Assembly: GCF_042186555.1 (NCBI RefSeq)
Contig: NC_133334.1
Coordinates: forward strand, 212,663,332-212,727,331
Source of the DNA: Aquarana catesbeiana
Taxonomy: Eukaryota > Chordata > Amphibia > Anura > Ranidae
DNA: 64,000 bases
Direction of reading: 5' to 3'
Below are positions 54,582 to 64,000 of this stretch, one piece after another. Numbering within the stretch: the first letter of the stretch is position 1; every line of letters begins with the position of its first letter. A program made the translations under genes and the position numbers. Under the pieces are notes generated by a model. The model had not been told where the DNA came from. It saw only the letters and a program-made list of their open reading frames with translations, and ran no database searches.

Positions 54582-57500
54582 TAGGGATGAGCCGAACACC
54601 CCCCTGTTCAGTTCGCACCAGAACATGCGAACAGGAAAAAAGTTCGTTCGAACACGCGAACACCATTAAAGTCTATGGGACACGAACATGAATAATCAAA
54701 AGTGCTAATTTTAAAGGCTAATATGCAAGTTATTGTCATAAAAAGTGTTTGGGGACCCGGGTCCTGCCCCAGGGGACATGGATCAATGCAAAAAAAAGTT
54801 TTAAAAACGTCCGTTTTTTCAGGAGCAGTGATTTTAATAATGCTTAAAGTCAAACAATAAAAGTGTAATATCCCTTTAAATTTCGTACCTGGGGGGTGTC
54901 TATAGTATGCCTGTAAAGGGGCGCATGTTTCCTGTGTTTAGAACAGTCTGACAGCAAAATGACATTTTGAAGGAAAAAACTCATTTAAAACTACCCGCAG
55001 CTGTTGCATTGCCGACAATACACATAGAAGTTCATTGATAAAAACGGCATGGGAATTCCCCAAAGGGGAACCCCGAACCAAAATTTAAAAAAAAAAATGA
55101 CGTGGGAGTCCCCCTAAATTCCATACCAGGCCCTTCAGGTCTGGTATGGATATTAAGGGGAACCCCGGCCAAAATTAAAAAAAAAAAATGACGTGGGGTT
55201 CCCCCTAAATTCCATACCAGACCCTTCAGGTCTGGTATGGATTTTAAGGGGAACCCCGCGCCAAAAAAAAAAAAAAAAAACGGCGTGGGGTCCCCCAAAA
55301 ATCCATACCAGACCCTTATCCGAGCACGCAACCTGGCAGGCCGCAGGAAAAGAGGGGGGGACGAGAGTGCGGCCCCCCCCCCTCCTGAACCGTACCAGGC
55401 CACATGCCCTCAACATTGGGAGGGTGCTTTGGGGTAGCCCCCCAAAACACCTTGTCCCCATGTTGATGAGGACAAGGGCCTCATCCCCACAACCCTGGCC
55501 GGTGGTTGTGGGGGTCTGCGGGCGGGGGGCTTATCGGAATCTGGAAGCCCCCTTTAACAAGGGGACCCCCAGATCCCGGCCCCCCCCCGTGTGAAATGGT
55601 AAGGGGGTACTGTACCCCTACCATTTCACTAAAAAACTGTCAAAAATGTTAAAAATGACAAGAGACAGTTTTTGACAATTCCTTTATTTAAATACTTCTT
55701 CTTTCTTCTATCTTCCTTCATCTTCTGGTTCTTCTGGTTCTTCTGGCTCTTCTGGTTCTTCCTCCGGCGTTCTCGTCCAGCATCTCCTCCGCGGCGTCTT
55801 CTATCTTCTTCTCCTCGGGCCGCTCCGCACCCATGGCATGGGGGGAGGCTCCCGCTCTTCTCTTCTTCTTCATCTTCTTCTCTTTTTCTCTTCTTCTCTT
55901 CTTCATTTTCTTCTCCGGGCCGCTCCGCATCCATGCTGGCATGAAGGGAGGCTCCCGCTGTGTGACGGCGCTCCTCGTCTGACAGTTTTTAAATAACGGG
56001 GGGCGGGGCCACCCGGTGACCCCGCCCCCCTCTGACGCACGGGACATGACGGGACTTCCCTGTGGCATTCCCCGTGACGTCACAGGGAAGTCCCGTCAAG
56101 TCACCGTGCGTCAGAGGGGGGCGGGGTCACCGGGTGGCCCCACCCCCCGTTATTTAAGAACTGTCAGACGAGGAGCGCCGTCACACAGCGGGAGCCTCCT
56201 GCCATGCTAGCATGTGTGAGGAGCGGCCCGGAGAAGAAAATGAAGAAGAGAAGAAAAGAAGAAGAGAAGAAGATGAAGAAGAAGAGAAGAGCGGGAGCCT
56301 CCCCCCATGCCATGGGTGCGGAGCGGCCCGAGGAGAAGAAGATAGAAGACGCCGCGGAGGAGATGCTGGACGAGAACGCCGGAGGAAGAACCAGAAGAGC
56401 CAGAAGAACCAGAAGAACCAGAAGATGAAGGAAGATAGAAGAAAGAAGAAGTATTTAAATAAAGGAATTGTCAAAAACTGTCTCTTGTCATTTTTAACAT
56501 TTTTGACAGTTTTTTAGTGAAATGGTAGGGGTACTTTTGTACCCCCTTACCATTTCACACAGGGGGGGGGCCGGGATCTGGGGGTCCCCTTGTTAAAGGG
56601 GGCTTCCAGATTCCGATAAGCCCCCCGCCCGCAGACCCCCACAACCACCGGCCAGGGTTGTGGGGATGAGGCCCTTGTCCTCATCAACATGGGGACAAGG
56701 TGTTTTGGGGGGCTACCCCAAAGCACCCTCCCAATGTTGAGGGCATGTGGCCTGGTACGGTTCAGGAGGGGGGGGGCCGCACTCTCGTCCCCCCCTCTTT
56801 TCCTGCGGCCTGCCAGGTTGCGTGCTCAGATAAGGGTCTGGTATGGATTTTTGGGGGGACCCCACGCCGTTTTTTTTTTTTTTTTTTGGCGCGGGGTTCC
56901 CCTTAAAATCCATACCAAACCTGAAGGGTCTGGTATGGAATTTAGGGGGAACCCCACGTCATTTTTTTTTTTTAAATTTTGGCCGGGGTTCCCCTTAATA
57001 TCCATACCAGACCTGAAGGGCCTGGTATGGAATTTAGGGGGACTCCCACGTCATTTTTTTTTTTAATTGTGGTTCGGGGTTCCCCTTTGGGGAATTCCCA
57101 TGCCGTTTTTATCAATGAACTTCTATGTGTATTGTCGGCAATGCAATAGCCGCGGGTAGTTTTAAATGAGTTTTTTCCTTCAAAATGTCATTTTGCTGTC
57201 AGACTGTTCTAAACACAGGAAACATGCGCCCCTTTACAGGCATACTATAGACACCCCCCAGGTACGAAATTTAAAGGGATATTACACTTTTATTGTTTGA
57301 CTTTAAGCATTATTAAAATCACTGCTCCTGAAAAAACGGCCGTTTTTAAAACTTTTTTTTGCATTGATCCATGTCCCCTGGGGCAGGACCTGGGTCCCCA
57401 AACACTTTTTATGACAATAACTTGCATATTAGCCTTTAAAATTAGCACTTTTGATTATTCATGTTCGTGTCCCATAGACTTTAATGGTGTTCGCGTGTTC

Positions 57501-57716
57501 GAACGAACTTTTTTCCTGTTCGCATGTTCTGGTGCGAACTGAACAGGGGGGTGTTCGGCTCATCCCTATTGGACTTCTCCCATAGACTTTTAAAGGGTGT
57601 TCCGCGGCATTCAAATTTGCCGCGAACACCCCAAATTGTTCGCTGTTCGGCGAACTTGCGAACAGCCAATGTTCGAGTCGAACATGAGTTCGACTTGAAC
57701 TCGAAGCTCATCCCTA
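54582..57716. mobile_element. hAT-type foldback (palindromic) element, copy 2
   Basis: 3135 bp with ends TAGGGATGAGC / GCTCATCCCTA and an exact 8-bp duplication GCCTCCAA (54574-54581 and 57717-57724). The arm 54582-56068 is mirrored by about 56070-57566, including the complete left end. A further 150 bp (57567-57716) follow before the real right end. Highly similar to copy 1 at 13784-16818. No transposase. It lies within the last exon of the Harbinger MADF gene. Confidence 0.88.
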
Positions 57717-57970
57717 GCCTCCAATATGAGCGCCTCACACATGGCTTGTTGGCCCTCCTCCATCCTCTGCATTTTATATGCAATGACGGCAGCAATTTCC
57801 TCCTCCACGGTCTGTGGTGCTCCCAGGACCTCTGTAGCCCTCCAAAAGAGTCCTCTGGTAGCCTCCTCTAGGGCACTCCTCCTACTGCCACTTTCTCTTT
57901 TCAGGGGGGGTGGAGGGACCTGCAGATCAGCCAGCCGGCTCGGCCCGGCCACCTCCTGGCTGAGACTTCC
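57717..57970 (-). CDS. MADF-domain protein, last exon up to the hAT insertion
   Basis: The acceptor on the minus strand (TTTTTCATACACAG) ends at 57971. The exon opens in phase 0 with GSLSQEVAGPSRL and continues through a serine/arginine part and a helical segment (EEEIAAVIAYKMQRMEEGQQ, about 57790-57735) to ALILEA at the break. The helical C-terminal segment could serve in dimerisation, as in BESS-type partners of MADF proteins, but no BESS motif is certain. Confidence 0.72.
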
Positions 57971-58099
57971 CTGTGTATGAAAAAGGGACATGGTTTTAGT
58001 TTTTGCTTCATCAATCACAATCCTAAATTAGTACTCCCAACTAACATCTAGTTAACATCATTGATTAGACAAGCAGAAATATTTAGAGGAATGCTGTAC

Positions 58100-58543
58100 C
58101 TGGCTCAATCTGGGCTCCTCCACATGCGGCCTGGAAGGCCCAGGTTGGGCGTCAGAAGCCTCAGCCGGGGGAGAAGGAAGCGTGGAAGGAAGACTGGAGA
58201 GGGATGGCCTGGGTTCAGTCTGGCCTGCCAGAAAATGCAGCCTGTCGTAGTACAACATCCTGGGGACATAGATGTCATCTGCTGCTCCGGATCTCTGTGA
58301 ATCCAGGACTTTCTTGCGCTCCCTTAGATATGTGCTCCTCAGGCCACCAATTAAGATCTTTAAATAGGTGATGTCTGCCGTGGGGATCACCTGCTTCACA
58401 ATTTCACACAATGGCACCAGTGCTGCCTTCCTCTTTGCTTGGTTCTTGAGATGGGGGTGGTTAATCTCCCACAGACAGGGCAGCTCCCTTAACATATCTA
58501 CGAATACTGACATGAAGTCATTGTCTTTCAGTAGCATATCCAT
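58100..58543 (-). CDS. MADF-domain protein of the Harbinger element, main exon
   Basis: The exon runs from an acceptor ending at 58549 to a GT donor at 58099. The first ATG is at 58543 (MDMLLKDNDF), right after the acceptor, so an upstream exon is probably noncoding. The 148 codons contain the MADF/Myb-SANT-like pattern: FVDMLRELPCLWEINHPHLKN, then AALVPLCEIVKQ, KILIGGLRSTYLRERKKV, and DDIYVPRMLYYDRLHFLAGQ. The conserved Trp (CLW), the LR-Y-RE helix and W/Y-YDRL-FL end match the fold that binds DNA. The last part is proline- and serine-rich. No stop or shift. Total with the last exon is about 271 residues if the hAT insertion is ignored. Probable role: DNA or transposase partner. Confidence 0.82.
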
Positions 58544-58656
58544 GTTCACTGCAAGACACAACACAAGACAAACCCTAATGTCAGACAAAACTCTCCTAAT
58601 CTTGTTACAATATAGGCCTCAATGTAGAAGCAGTATAGGCACAAGTTTGTCTCTTA

Positions 58657-58833
58657 CCTTCGTTCTTACGATCGGTGAGTCCAATGCTCCTTCCACCGCT
58701 CACAGATCGTACGTAATACGCACGCGTGTTACGCTTTATACACACTGCGCATGCGTGTAACTCCGCCCGCCCCTGACGTTCTTTCTAGTCTATTCCCCGC
58801 CCCTTTTCGTTCGGCGCAGTGGGGGAAGAGCAC
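58657..58833. promoter_or_regulatory. Divergent promoter between the MADF and Myb-like genes
   Basis: The two start codons (58543 minus, 58834 plus) are 290 bp apart. On the minus strand there is TATAAA (58740-58735), and a noncoding first exon may end at a GAAG/GTAAG donor (58658/58657). GC boxes (CCGCCC at about 58765-58770 and CCCCGCCCC at 58796-58804) and repeated ACGCATGCG-like words lie between. Coupled expression of both proteins would result. Confidence 0.62.
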
Positions 58834-59185
58834 ATGGCGGAGTCACAGCAGGTGCGTGATAATTGCAGGAACGAGGAGGAGGAGGAGGAAAGCCCGGATC
58901 CGGACATGTCCCGATCCAGAAGGAGACGTTTTAAGGCCACAAATATGTCCTTTGGGGAGATGTTGGAGATGGTCGACATCATGAAGAAGTCCGACTATGA
59001 TGGAAAGTATGGGCCTTACCCCAACCCCAATATCAGAAAGGCCAAGATCATGGCGAAAGTGATCAAAAGTCTGCACAAGAATTTCGGGGTACGACGATCG
59101 AAAGATCAGCTCAGGAAGCGGTGGTCGGACCTGAAATTGAGAGAGCCAGAGCAGTACCGAAAGATCCAGAGAGTGCTGCAAAAAA
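58834..59185 (+). CDS. Myb/SANT-like DNA-binding protein of the Harbinger element, exon 1
   Basis: It starts at ATG 58834 (MAESQQVRDN). An in-frame GTG at 58819 is not needed. An acidic stretch (NEEEEEES) and a basic patch (SRSRRRRF) precede the trihelix-like domain: MSFGEMLEMVDIMKKSDYD, then KAKIMAKVIKSLHKNFGV, and QLRKRWSDLKLREPEQYRKI. The last motif (L-KRWSDLK-RE) is the recognition-helix signature of the Myb/SANT-like proteins carried by Harbinger transposons. These bring the transposase into the nucleus and to the ends of the element. Exon 1 ends with a GTAAGT donor at 59186, with one base left over. Confidence 0.85.
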
Positions 59186-59761
59186 GTAAGTAGTTGTGCT
59201 GTGTTCCTATTATTTCTGTCTTTATTCCGTTCGTGCTGCTCCGTATGCTTTTATTAATTGTAACGTTTAAAAGGGCAACTTTAATGTTCATGGGCCCATT
59301 ATTCGTTCGTATCAAACATTTTTCTTTCGGCCTCTAAAACACCATTGTTTAGGCCATATGCATTTTCCCACATTTTTTTTGGGCCTACTTGGATGCCAAA
59401 TATTTGTTTGTGTAGATGGGTTTGTTACTAGAATGAAATGCAAACTAGATTCTGTGTAAGGAGAGGACACTGAGCTGCTGTTTTCACATCTGGACAATGG
59501 AGCACTAGTGTGGGACACAAGAACACCATTTTTATTAGGGGGCCACACAGGTGCTCCAGTGTATACTATAGGGGGGGCTACATCTGTGAAGCTTGTACCA
59601 AACAGGTAAAGTATTGCAGCTTGACAAAGGCCAATAAAAAAAATACATCTTGGAACTCTGCCAAAATAGACAATTGTACCCCACTTCCAAGCAATGTTTC
59701 CTATTTATAGTTCTGCCATCAAATATCTGTGTGCTAATTATACCATTTTTGTTTTACATAG

Positions 59762-59896
59762 GGGAGAAAAGACTCGGAGGACACCCCTCATCCGAGGAGA
59801 CCACAGACCTCCCACCTCTGGAAGAAGGGGAACTAACACCAACCCAAGAAGAGCAGGAGGAAGAAGAAGATGTGGTGGAGATTGGCACCACAACAG
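59762..59896 (+). CDS. Myb/SANT-like protein, exon 2
   Basis: The acceptor TTTTACATAG ends at 59761; the split codon gives Arg, then EKRLGGHPSSEETTDLPPL and a strongly acidic run (EEQEEEEDVVEIG). The donor GTGAGT is at 59897. The exon keeps the frame and acts as an acidic linker. Confidence 0.8.
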
Positions 59897-59985
59897 GTGA
59901 GTGTCTGCGACCACAGGCTCAGGTAAAAGAGATGGATGGTGGCAGATTTTTGATACCCGTTTTTGTTTTCTTTCTCTCTGTTTAG

Positions 59986-60149
59986 GTGATCGTGATGTGA
60001 GGGATCCAGAACGTTTCACATCAGAAAGTGCCCAGATCCTGATCGGGGAGATAATGGGGTGTAATGTAGAACTGCAAAACATACAACAAAAAATCAATGA
60101 TGTGATTAAAAAAAATAATAACATCATTGATGTTTTGGGGCGAATTTAA
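59986..60149 (+). CDS. Myb/SANT-like protein, exon 3 and stop
   Basis: The acceptor TCTCTGTTTAG ends at 59985. The exon reads GDRDVRDPERFTSESAQILI, then a coiled coil (NVELQNIQQKINDVIKKNNN) and IIDVLGRI with TAA at 60147-60149. The total protein is about 216 residues without stop or frameshift. The C-terminal coiled coil is the usual place for binding to partners, such as the transposase. Confidence 0.82.
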
Positions 60150-60211
60150 AACCCCACAAAATAACTTTTTGGATTGTGGTCCAATCTTTTAAAACTTTTT
60201 GCAATGTTTTG

Positions 60212-60432
60212 AAAAGCCAAATTTGGAGGATGCACACAGTGTGTCAACATGTGCTATCTGCCATCACCGGAGATCAATGGACGCGTTTTGGGGGTGCAAC
60301 CCCTTCCTCAATTATAAAGTAGCGTTGAGGAAGGGCTTGCTCCCCCAAAACACGTCCCTTGATCCCCCCTGATGGCAGATAGCACATGTTGACATTCGTA
60401 AATTGGTGTGCATCTTCCAAATTTGGCTTTTC
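60212..60432. repeat. Long hairpin between the 3' ends of the Myb-like and transposase genes
   Basis: AAAAGCCAAATTTGGA (60212-) is mirrored by TCCAAATTTGGCTTTT (ending 60431), and within it GTCAACATGTGCTATCTGCC by GGCAGATAGCACATGTTGAC. Arms of about 100 nt with few mismatches enclose a loop near 60310-60330. It lies 60 bp after the Myb-like stop. It may act as an RNA 3' structure or be a small inserted foldback element. Confidence 0.75.
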
Positions 60433-61004
60433 CAGGGGTGATTTCCCCCCATCTGAACGCTATATCAAACCCAGTTCCTAAATACTGATGTCTGATATAG
60501 CCTTCAGGTTTTACCTAATGTGAACTTTGTAAGTTCAAGTTTTTTGGCTTTCTTGTTGGTTTTACACAGGCCTGTTTTATCTGAAATGGACATTTTGATT
60601 TTTGATAATGCTACTGCAAAAATTGTTATACAACAAACATGTTGGTTTGTTTTAAAAACCTTTGGTAAATGCACATGTGATTGTGCAGGTATAAAAAAGT
60701 TGGTTACTCAAGAATGTGTGGATTATTGTCTCAACACTTTTGGGGTGATGTAATTGCTGTTTTCAGCAAAAATGGGGGTTATTTCCTAAGGGCAAATCCT
60801 CTTTGCACTACAAGTGCAGTTTCAGTGCAGTTGCAAGTGCACTTGGAGTGAAATGTGTTTTTGCATTTAGGAAATAACAGCCAACAGTGCTTTGTATAAT
60901 AAGGTTACACAATCACGACATTTTCTGGACTCAACACATTTCTGTCAGGGTCAGCTAAAACAAACACAAGCAGTAAATGTCCACAAAGAATTTCTTTTTT
61001 TTTT
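60433..61004. other. Spacer between the convergent Harbinger genes
   Basis: An open frame of 77 codons (60520-60753) has no recognisable family and no supporting signals, so it is not called. A short AAGTGCA-rich inverted region lies at about 60800-60870. Confidence 0.5.
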
Positions 61005-61010
61005 TTTATT
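61005..61010 (-). terminator. Polyadenylation signal for the transposase gene
   Basis: TTTATT is AATAAA on the minus strand, 12 bases after the stop codon (61024-61022), in an A/T-rich run. Confidence 0.55.
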
Positions 61011-61021
61011 ATAAAAAGGCT

Positions 61022-61780
61022 TCACAGATTGTCTGGCATATTGATAGCCCCCCTACCCGCAAAGAACTCCAGGTAGCGTAACCGGACATCACGGGCACTC
61101 AGGGAGGGCAAGCCAGGATGGCCACTTTCAAGCGCCGTCAGTGTGGTTTGATGTATGATTCCAGCCTCAGGCCCAACTGAGCCAGCATAGTTGGCCGAAT
61201 GTTTCCTTAAAAAGTTATGGAGAACACAGCACGCCAGTATAATATGGTTCAGTTTATTCTCCGCCATATGGATGGGTGTCAGAAATAGTCGGAACCAGCT
61301 GGCCAGGATTCCAAATGTGTTCTCCACCACTCTTCGGGCTCTGGCCAGCCGGTAATTAAAAACCCTCTGTTCCGGGGTGAGGGTCCTCATTGGGAATGGC
61401 CACATCAGGTGGTCCCCCAGCGCAAACGCTTCATCAGCAACGAACACAAATGGGAGTCCTTCCACATTGTCCTCTGGAGCTGGCAAGTCCAAGCTGCCAT
61501 TCTGGAGACACCTGTAGAACTCCGTCTGGGCGATGACTCCACCATCGGACATCCGGCCATTCTTCCCCACGTCCACATACAAGAAGTCGTAATTAGCCGA
61601 CACCACCGCCAACATCACTATACTATTAAACCCCTTGTAATTATAATAGTACGACCCCGAGTTGGGTGGTGGGACGATGTGGACGTGTTTCCCATCAATT
61701 TCCCCTCCGCAGTTAGGAAAGTCCCACCGCTCAGCAAAGTGGGAGGCCACAGTCTGCCATTCCTGTGGCGTGGAAGGAAA
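61022..61780 (-). CDS. Harbinger transposase, exon 2 (DDE nuclease core)
   Basis: The acceptor (TTTTTTCCTCAACAG) ends at 61781. The exon opens FPSTPQEWQTVASHFAERW and continues NCGGEIDGKHVHIVPP (first catalytic Asp), FVFVADEAFALGDHLMWPF (second Asp), and ARRVVENTFGILASWFRLF (catalytic Glu). NHIILACCVLHNFLRK near the end is the usual HARBI1-like tail. The frame is intact for 252 codons to TGA. With exon 1 the protein has about 404 residues, within the family range. It cuts and joins the element at TWA sites. Confidence 0.92.
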   Translation of the reverse strand, partial: FPSTPQEWQTVASHFAERWDFPNCGGEIDGKHVHIVPPPNSGSYYYNYKGFNSIVMLAVVSANYDFLYVDVGKNGRMSDGGVIAQTEFYRCLQNGSLDLPAPEDNVEGLPFVFVADEAFALGDHLMWPFPMRTLTPEQRVFNYRLARARRVVENTFGILASWFRLFLTPIHMAENKLNHIILACCVLHNFLRKHSANYAGSVGPEAGIIHQTTLTALESGHPGLPSLSARDVRLRYLEFFAGRGAINMPDNL

Positions 61781-63389
61781 CTGTTGAGGAAAAAACAATA
61801 AACATTACTATTTTTACTCTGAAACATGGCAAGCAGATTAGACACAAACATTATGGGGCAACCTCCAGATAGCATTTAGTAAGGGGAATTTAACAAGGCC
61901 AAAGTATAAGGTACACCTATCATATTCCCCCTTCCCCCCCTCTCATGGGCCATTTCTAACATTATAGGGGGTGTGTGGAAATCTTGGACAGGTAACCCTC
62001 TTCACTTCATTGAGAGATGAATGCCTAAATAATGGGTATTACTTTGAACAGACCCTCCTTAGTTACACTATTGGCAGCCCACTGGACAGGTAAGAAGTGT
62101 CATAATACAAAGATATAAATACACATTGTACACATTTGAGGACATTTGGACATTCTGCTATTACCTATCAAGATAATAATAGGATCCAAAAACTTTAAAC
62201 AGTACCATTGGAAAGTATACAGGCAGGCCCTTGCACTACATGCTTTGGGGAATTCATCCATAAATCTGAGCACTAAAGAGATGGGTATAGTATGTATGGG
62301 TTTGGCAAAGTCAGCAGATAGATGATTGAGGATAGAGAATTGGGATCAGCTGACTTAGCAGTTGGGGGAGGGAGGGTTACTAAAAATTATTTGGGGACAC
62401 CACAAAAAAAAAGCCTCTGGCACTCTGCCTGAATTTAAATCAAAAATAACATTTCCAAACATTTTAGGGGGTGTTTGGGGTAAAGCACTACTATGGAGCT
62501 GATAAAATACATTGTTAAGTGACTACATGAGGTGAATATAGGGCAGGAGACACCATGCTGGGGAGGTTATTGAAGGGCAAATATGTATGAAGGACCTAAA
62601 ATAATAATTACATAAAAATCCAGCATGCATGAGAACAAAGGGGACATTCACAGCATATTACAATCATGGTAATTAGGGAATGAGAAAGAAATACAATATA
62701 TTAGTAAACATTCAATACAATAAAATGTGATATAAAAGGATAAAAATCTTACCTTCATTTCCTAATGTCATACTTGACCACTGTGAATTAGCAATTAAGA
62801 CTGCAAAGCAGTAATTCTGTCCTTTTCGGGTGAATTTCACCTTGAGCTACTTATCTCTTGAAATAAAATGGTTCTTATAACAGGCGGTAGGGAGAAAGAG
62901 AACGTGAAAAAAAACATGAGAAAAGCTGTCCAGAGCCTAGAGATCTACCGTCAGACTGAATAAAAGACCACATAATATTGTTACACGATATTTCTTGTTC
63001 ACCTGGCTGAAAAAAAAAAAGACGAAAATATTATTTGTAAGGTCCACCCAGCAATAAATAATGATTAGATATACAAAGCCATGTGTTCTCACATTAACAT
63101 GGTAATTATAGCTTGGTTTAGTTTGCTGGAGTTGTGCATTATGGGTAAGATTCTCTATCCATTTGTACAGTCCAAAATCAAATATTGATGGTTTGTATAG
63201 TTCTAGACAGATTGTATTTTGACTTGTTGATACAGTATATTACTACTGTATGAAGTGGAGAAAATCTGGCTGTAGGAAGTTGCAGTGCATTACCAACAGT
63301 ACAAGTTTGTATTGACATTATTATAGAAATTAAAAAGGAAAACGATGCATGTGTTGACTTAAAAAAAAAAAAAAAAAAAAAAATCTTAC
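61781..63389 (-). other. Intron of the transposase gene
   Basis: 1.6 kb between donor GTAAG (63389) and acceptor (61781). It contains a poly-A run on the plus strand (63361-63383). A second donor-like ATGAAGGTAAGATTTTTA on the minus strand (about 62770-62753) resembles the true donor region, which may be a local duplication. No coding signal. Confidence 0.65.
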
Positions 63390-63845
63390 CTTCATATACT
63401 CCTTCTGCAGGACCTGGATGATGGCAGAACAGGTCTCTGGGATAATGATCCCCAGAGCCTGGGGGGAGATGCCTGTCGAGAACTTCAAGTTCTGCAGGCT
63501 TCTCCCTGTGGCCAAATACCGCAGGGTAGCGACCAACCTCTGCTCTGGAGTGATGGCTTGCCTCATGCAGGTATCCTGCCTGCTGATATAGGGGGTCAGC
63601 GAAGCCAACAAACGGTGAAACACGGGGTCCGTCATCCTGAGAAAGTTCCTGAAATCATCAGGATTATTCTCACAGATCTCACGGAGCAAAGGCATATGAG
63701 AGAACTGGTCACGCTGAAGCAACCAATTCTTGTTCCATGAACTCCTCCCCACCCTGTTCATGGACTGGACTTGTGTCAAGGTCAGGACCCCAACACCAAG
63801 CCCCCGCACAGCACGAACTCTACGAGGAGTACGCATACGAAACAT
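63390..63845 (-). CDS. Harbinger transposase, exon 1
   Basis: ATG at 63845 (MFRMRTPRRVRAVRG). An arginine-rich start is followed by WLLQRDQFSHMPLLREIC, then FRNFLRMTDPVFHRLLASL and the helix-turn-helix-like ITPEQRLVATLRYLATGRSL, and QALGIIIPETCSAIIQVL. This is the standard N-terminal half of Harbinger transposases, which binds the ends of the element. The exon has 152 codons and ends in phase 0 at EYMK with donor GTAAG. Confidence 0.9.
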
Positions 63846-64000
63846 GGCTAGAATACGGTCGGCTGCTCAGAATGAAGTAACAGAACGCACTGAAGAACAG
63901 CAAGGCCTGTGAAGAGCGACCTGAAAAACAGTAATGAACGAACAAGAATACAATGACTAAGTCACGCGGAACTTGCTGCATGCACTGAAGAGCAGATACA
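63846..64000 (-). other. 5' flank of the transposase gene
   Basis: Probable 5' UTR or promoter. The right inverted repeat of the transposon is not reached before the window ends. Confidence 0.5.

Larger units (their letters stand above)
53428..64000. mobile_element. Harbinger-type DNA transposon with three genes (right end outside the window)
   Basis: The left end TGCCCCGTACACACGGTCGGA follows TTA (53425-53427). The subterminal part (to about 53680) is shared with the MITE at 10872. Genes: MADF protein (minus), Myb/SANT-like protein (plus) and Harbinger transposase (minus). Together with the intact transposase frames this looks like an autonomous element, except that the MADF gene is split by a hAT foldback element at 54582-57716. 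No right TIR is seen up to 64000. Without the hAT insertion the element is at least 7.4 kb. Confidence 0.85.

Noticed and set aside
58819..58833. Upstream GTG start for the Myb-like gene
   Set aside because: The ATG at 58834 gives the full domain, and eukaryotic genes rarely start at GTG.
60290..60360. Possible hammerhead around AAACACGTCCC in the hairpin
   Set aside because: No CTGANGA core and no stem II in the right order; the segment is only part of the inverted repeat.
60520..60753. 77-codon frame with a CTCDCAG cysteine cluster
   Set aside because: No family resemblance, no splice or poly-A signals, located in a spacer of the Harbinger element.
1..64000. tRNA, rRNA or known snRNA genes
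   Set aside because: No cloverleaf with A/B boxes and no conserved rRNA or snRNA blocks were recognised.

Overview
The window is vertebrate nuclear DNA, most likely from a large, repeat-bloated frog genome of the ranid type. Introns with GT/AG borders, AATAAA signals, CR1, L1/Tx1 and Penelope retroelements, Ty3-type LTR elements and many hAT, Harbinger and TTAA-type DNA transposons support this. The species call is inference. Only one host gene is visible: the last four exons (151-215, 298-388, 18746-18804, 23642-23734, + strand) of a cathepsin W-like papain-family protease, whose 5' part lies left of the window.

Almost everything else is transposable elements nested inside one another, and most levels can be separated by target-site duplications (TSDs) read directly from the sequence. 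Cathepsin intron 2 holds nest A (1419-17941): a Ty3-type LTR element (TSD CCCTC), split in its 3' LTR by a CR1 LINE (TSD ATGAAGTGAAA), split in its 3' tail by a minus-strand chromodomain-type Ty3 element. That element is cut by a Harbinger MITE, a CR1 fragment and a 3 kb hAT-type foldback element (TSD CCCCAGAG).

Downstream of the gene, nest B (about 23851-50720) is a single minus-strand L1/Tx1 LINE. It was expanded about sevenfold by three insertions: (i) a MITE carrying a 4.6 kb hAT element (TSD GCTAGAAC) that contains a 2.7 kb minisatellite; (ii) an inverted-arm element with a canonical hammerhead ribozyme; and (iii) a TTAA-type element that received a Ty3 element with a SCAN-like capsid (TSD CTTAG) and a Penelope-like element with GIY-YIG endonuclease (TSD AAAAAGACCT). 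The Penelope-like element itself contains a nearly full-length + strand L1 (16-bp TSD).

The right end (53428 to beyond 64000) is an autonomous-looking Harbinger transposon with three genes. These are a two-exon DDE transposase (minus, intact), a three-exon Myb/SANT-like protein (plus, intact) and a MADF-domain protein (minus) divergently transcribed from the Myb gene. The MADF gene is intact except that a second copy of the hAT foldback element (TSD GCCTCCAA) sits in its last exon. The Harbinger MITE in nest A shares its termini with this element, so it is a plausible non-autonomous relative. The best candidates for a less-described system are the three-gene Harbinger with its inverted MADF exon copy, the ribozyme-bearing inverted-arm element, and the giant foldback hAT family.
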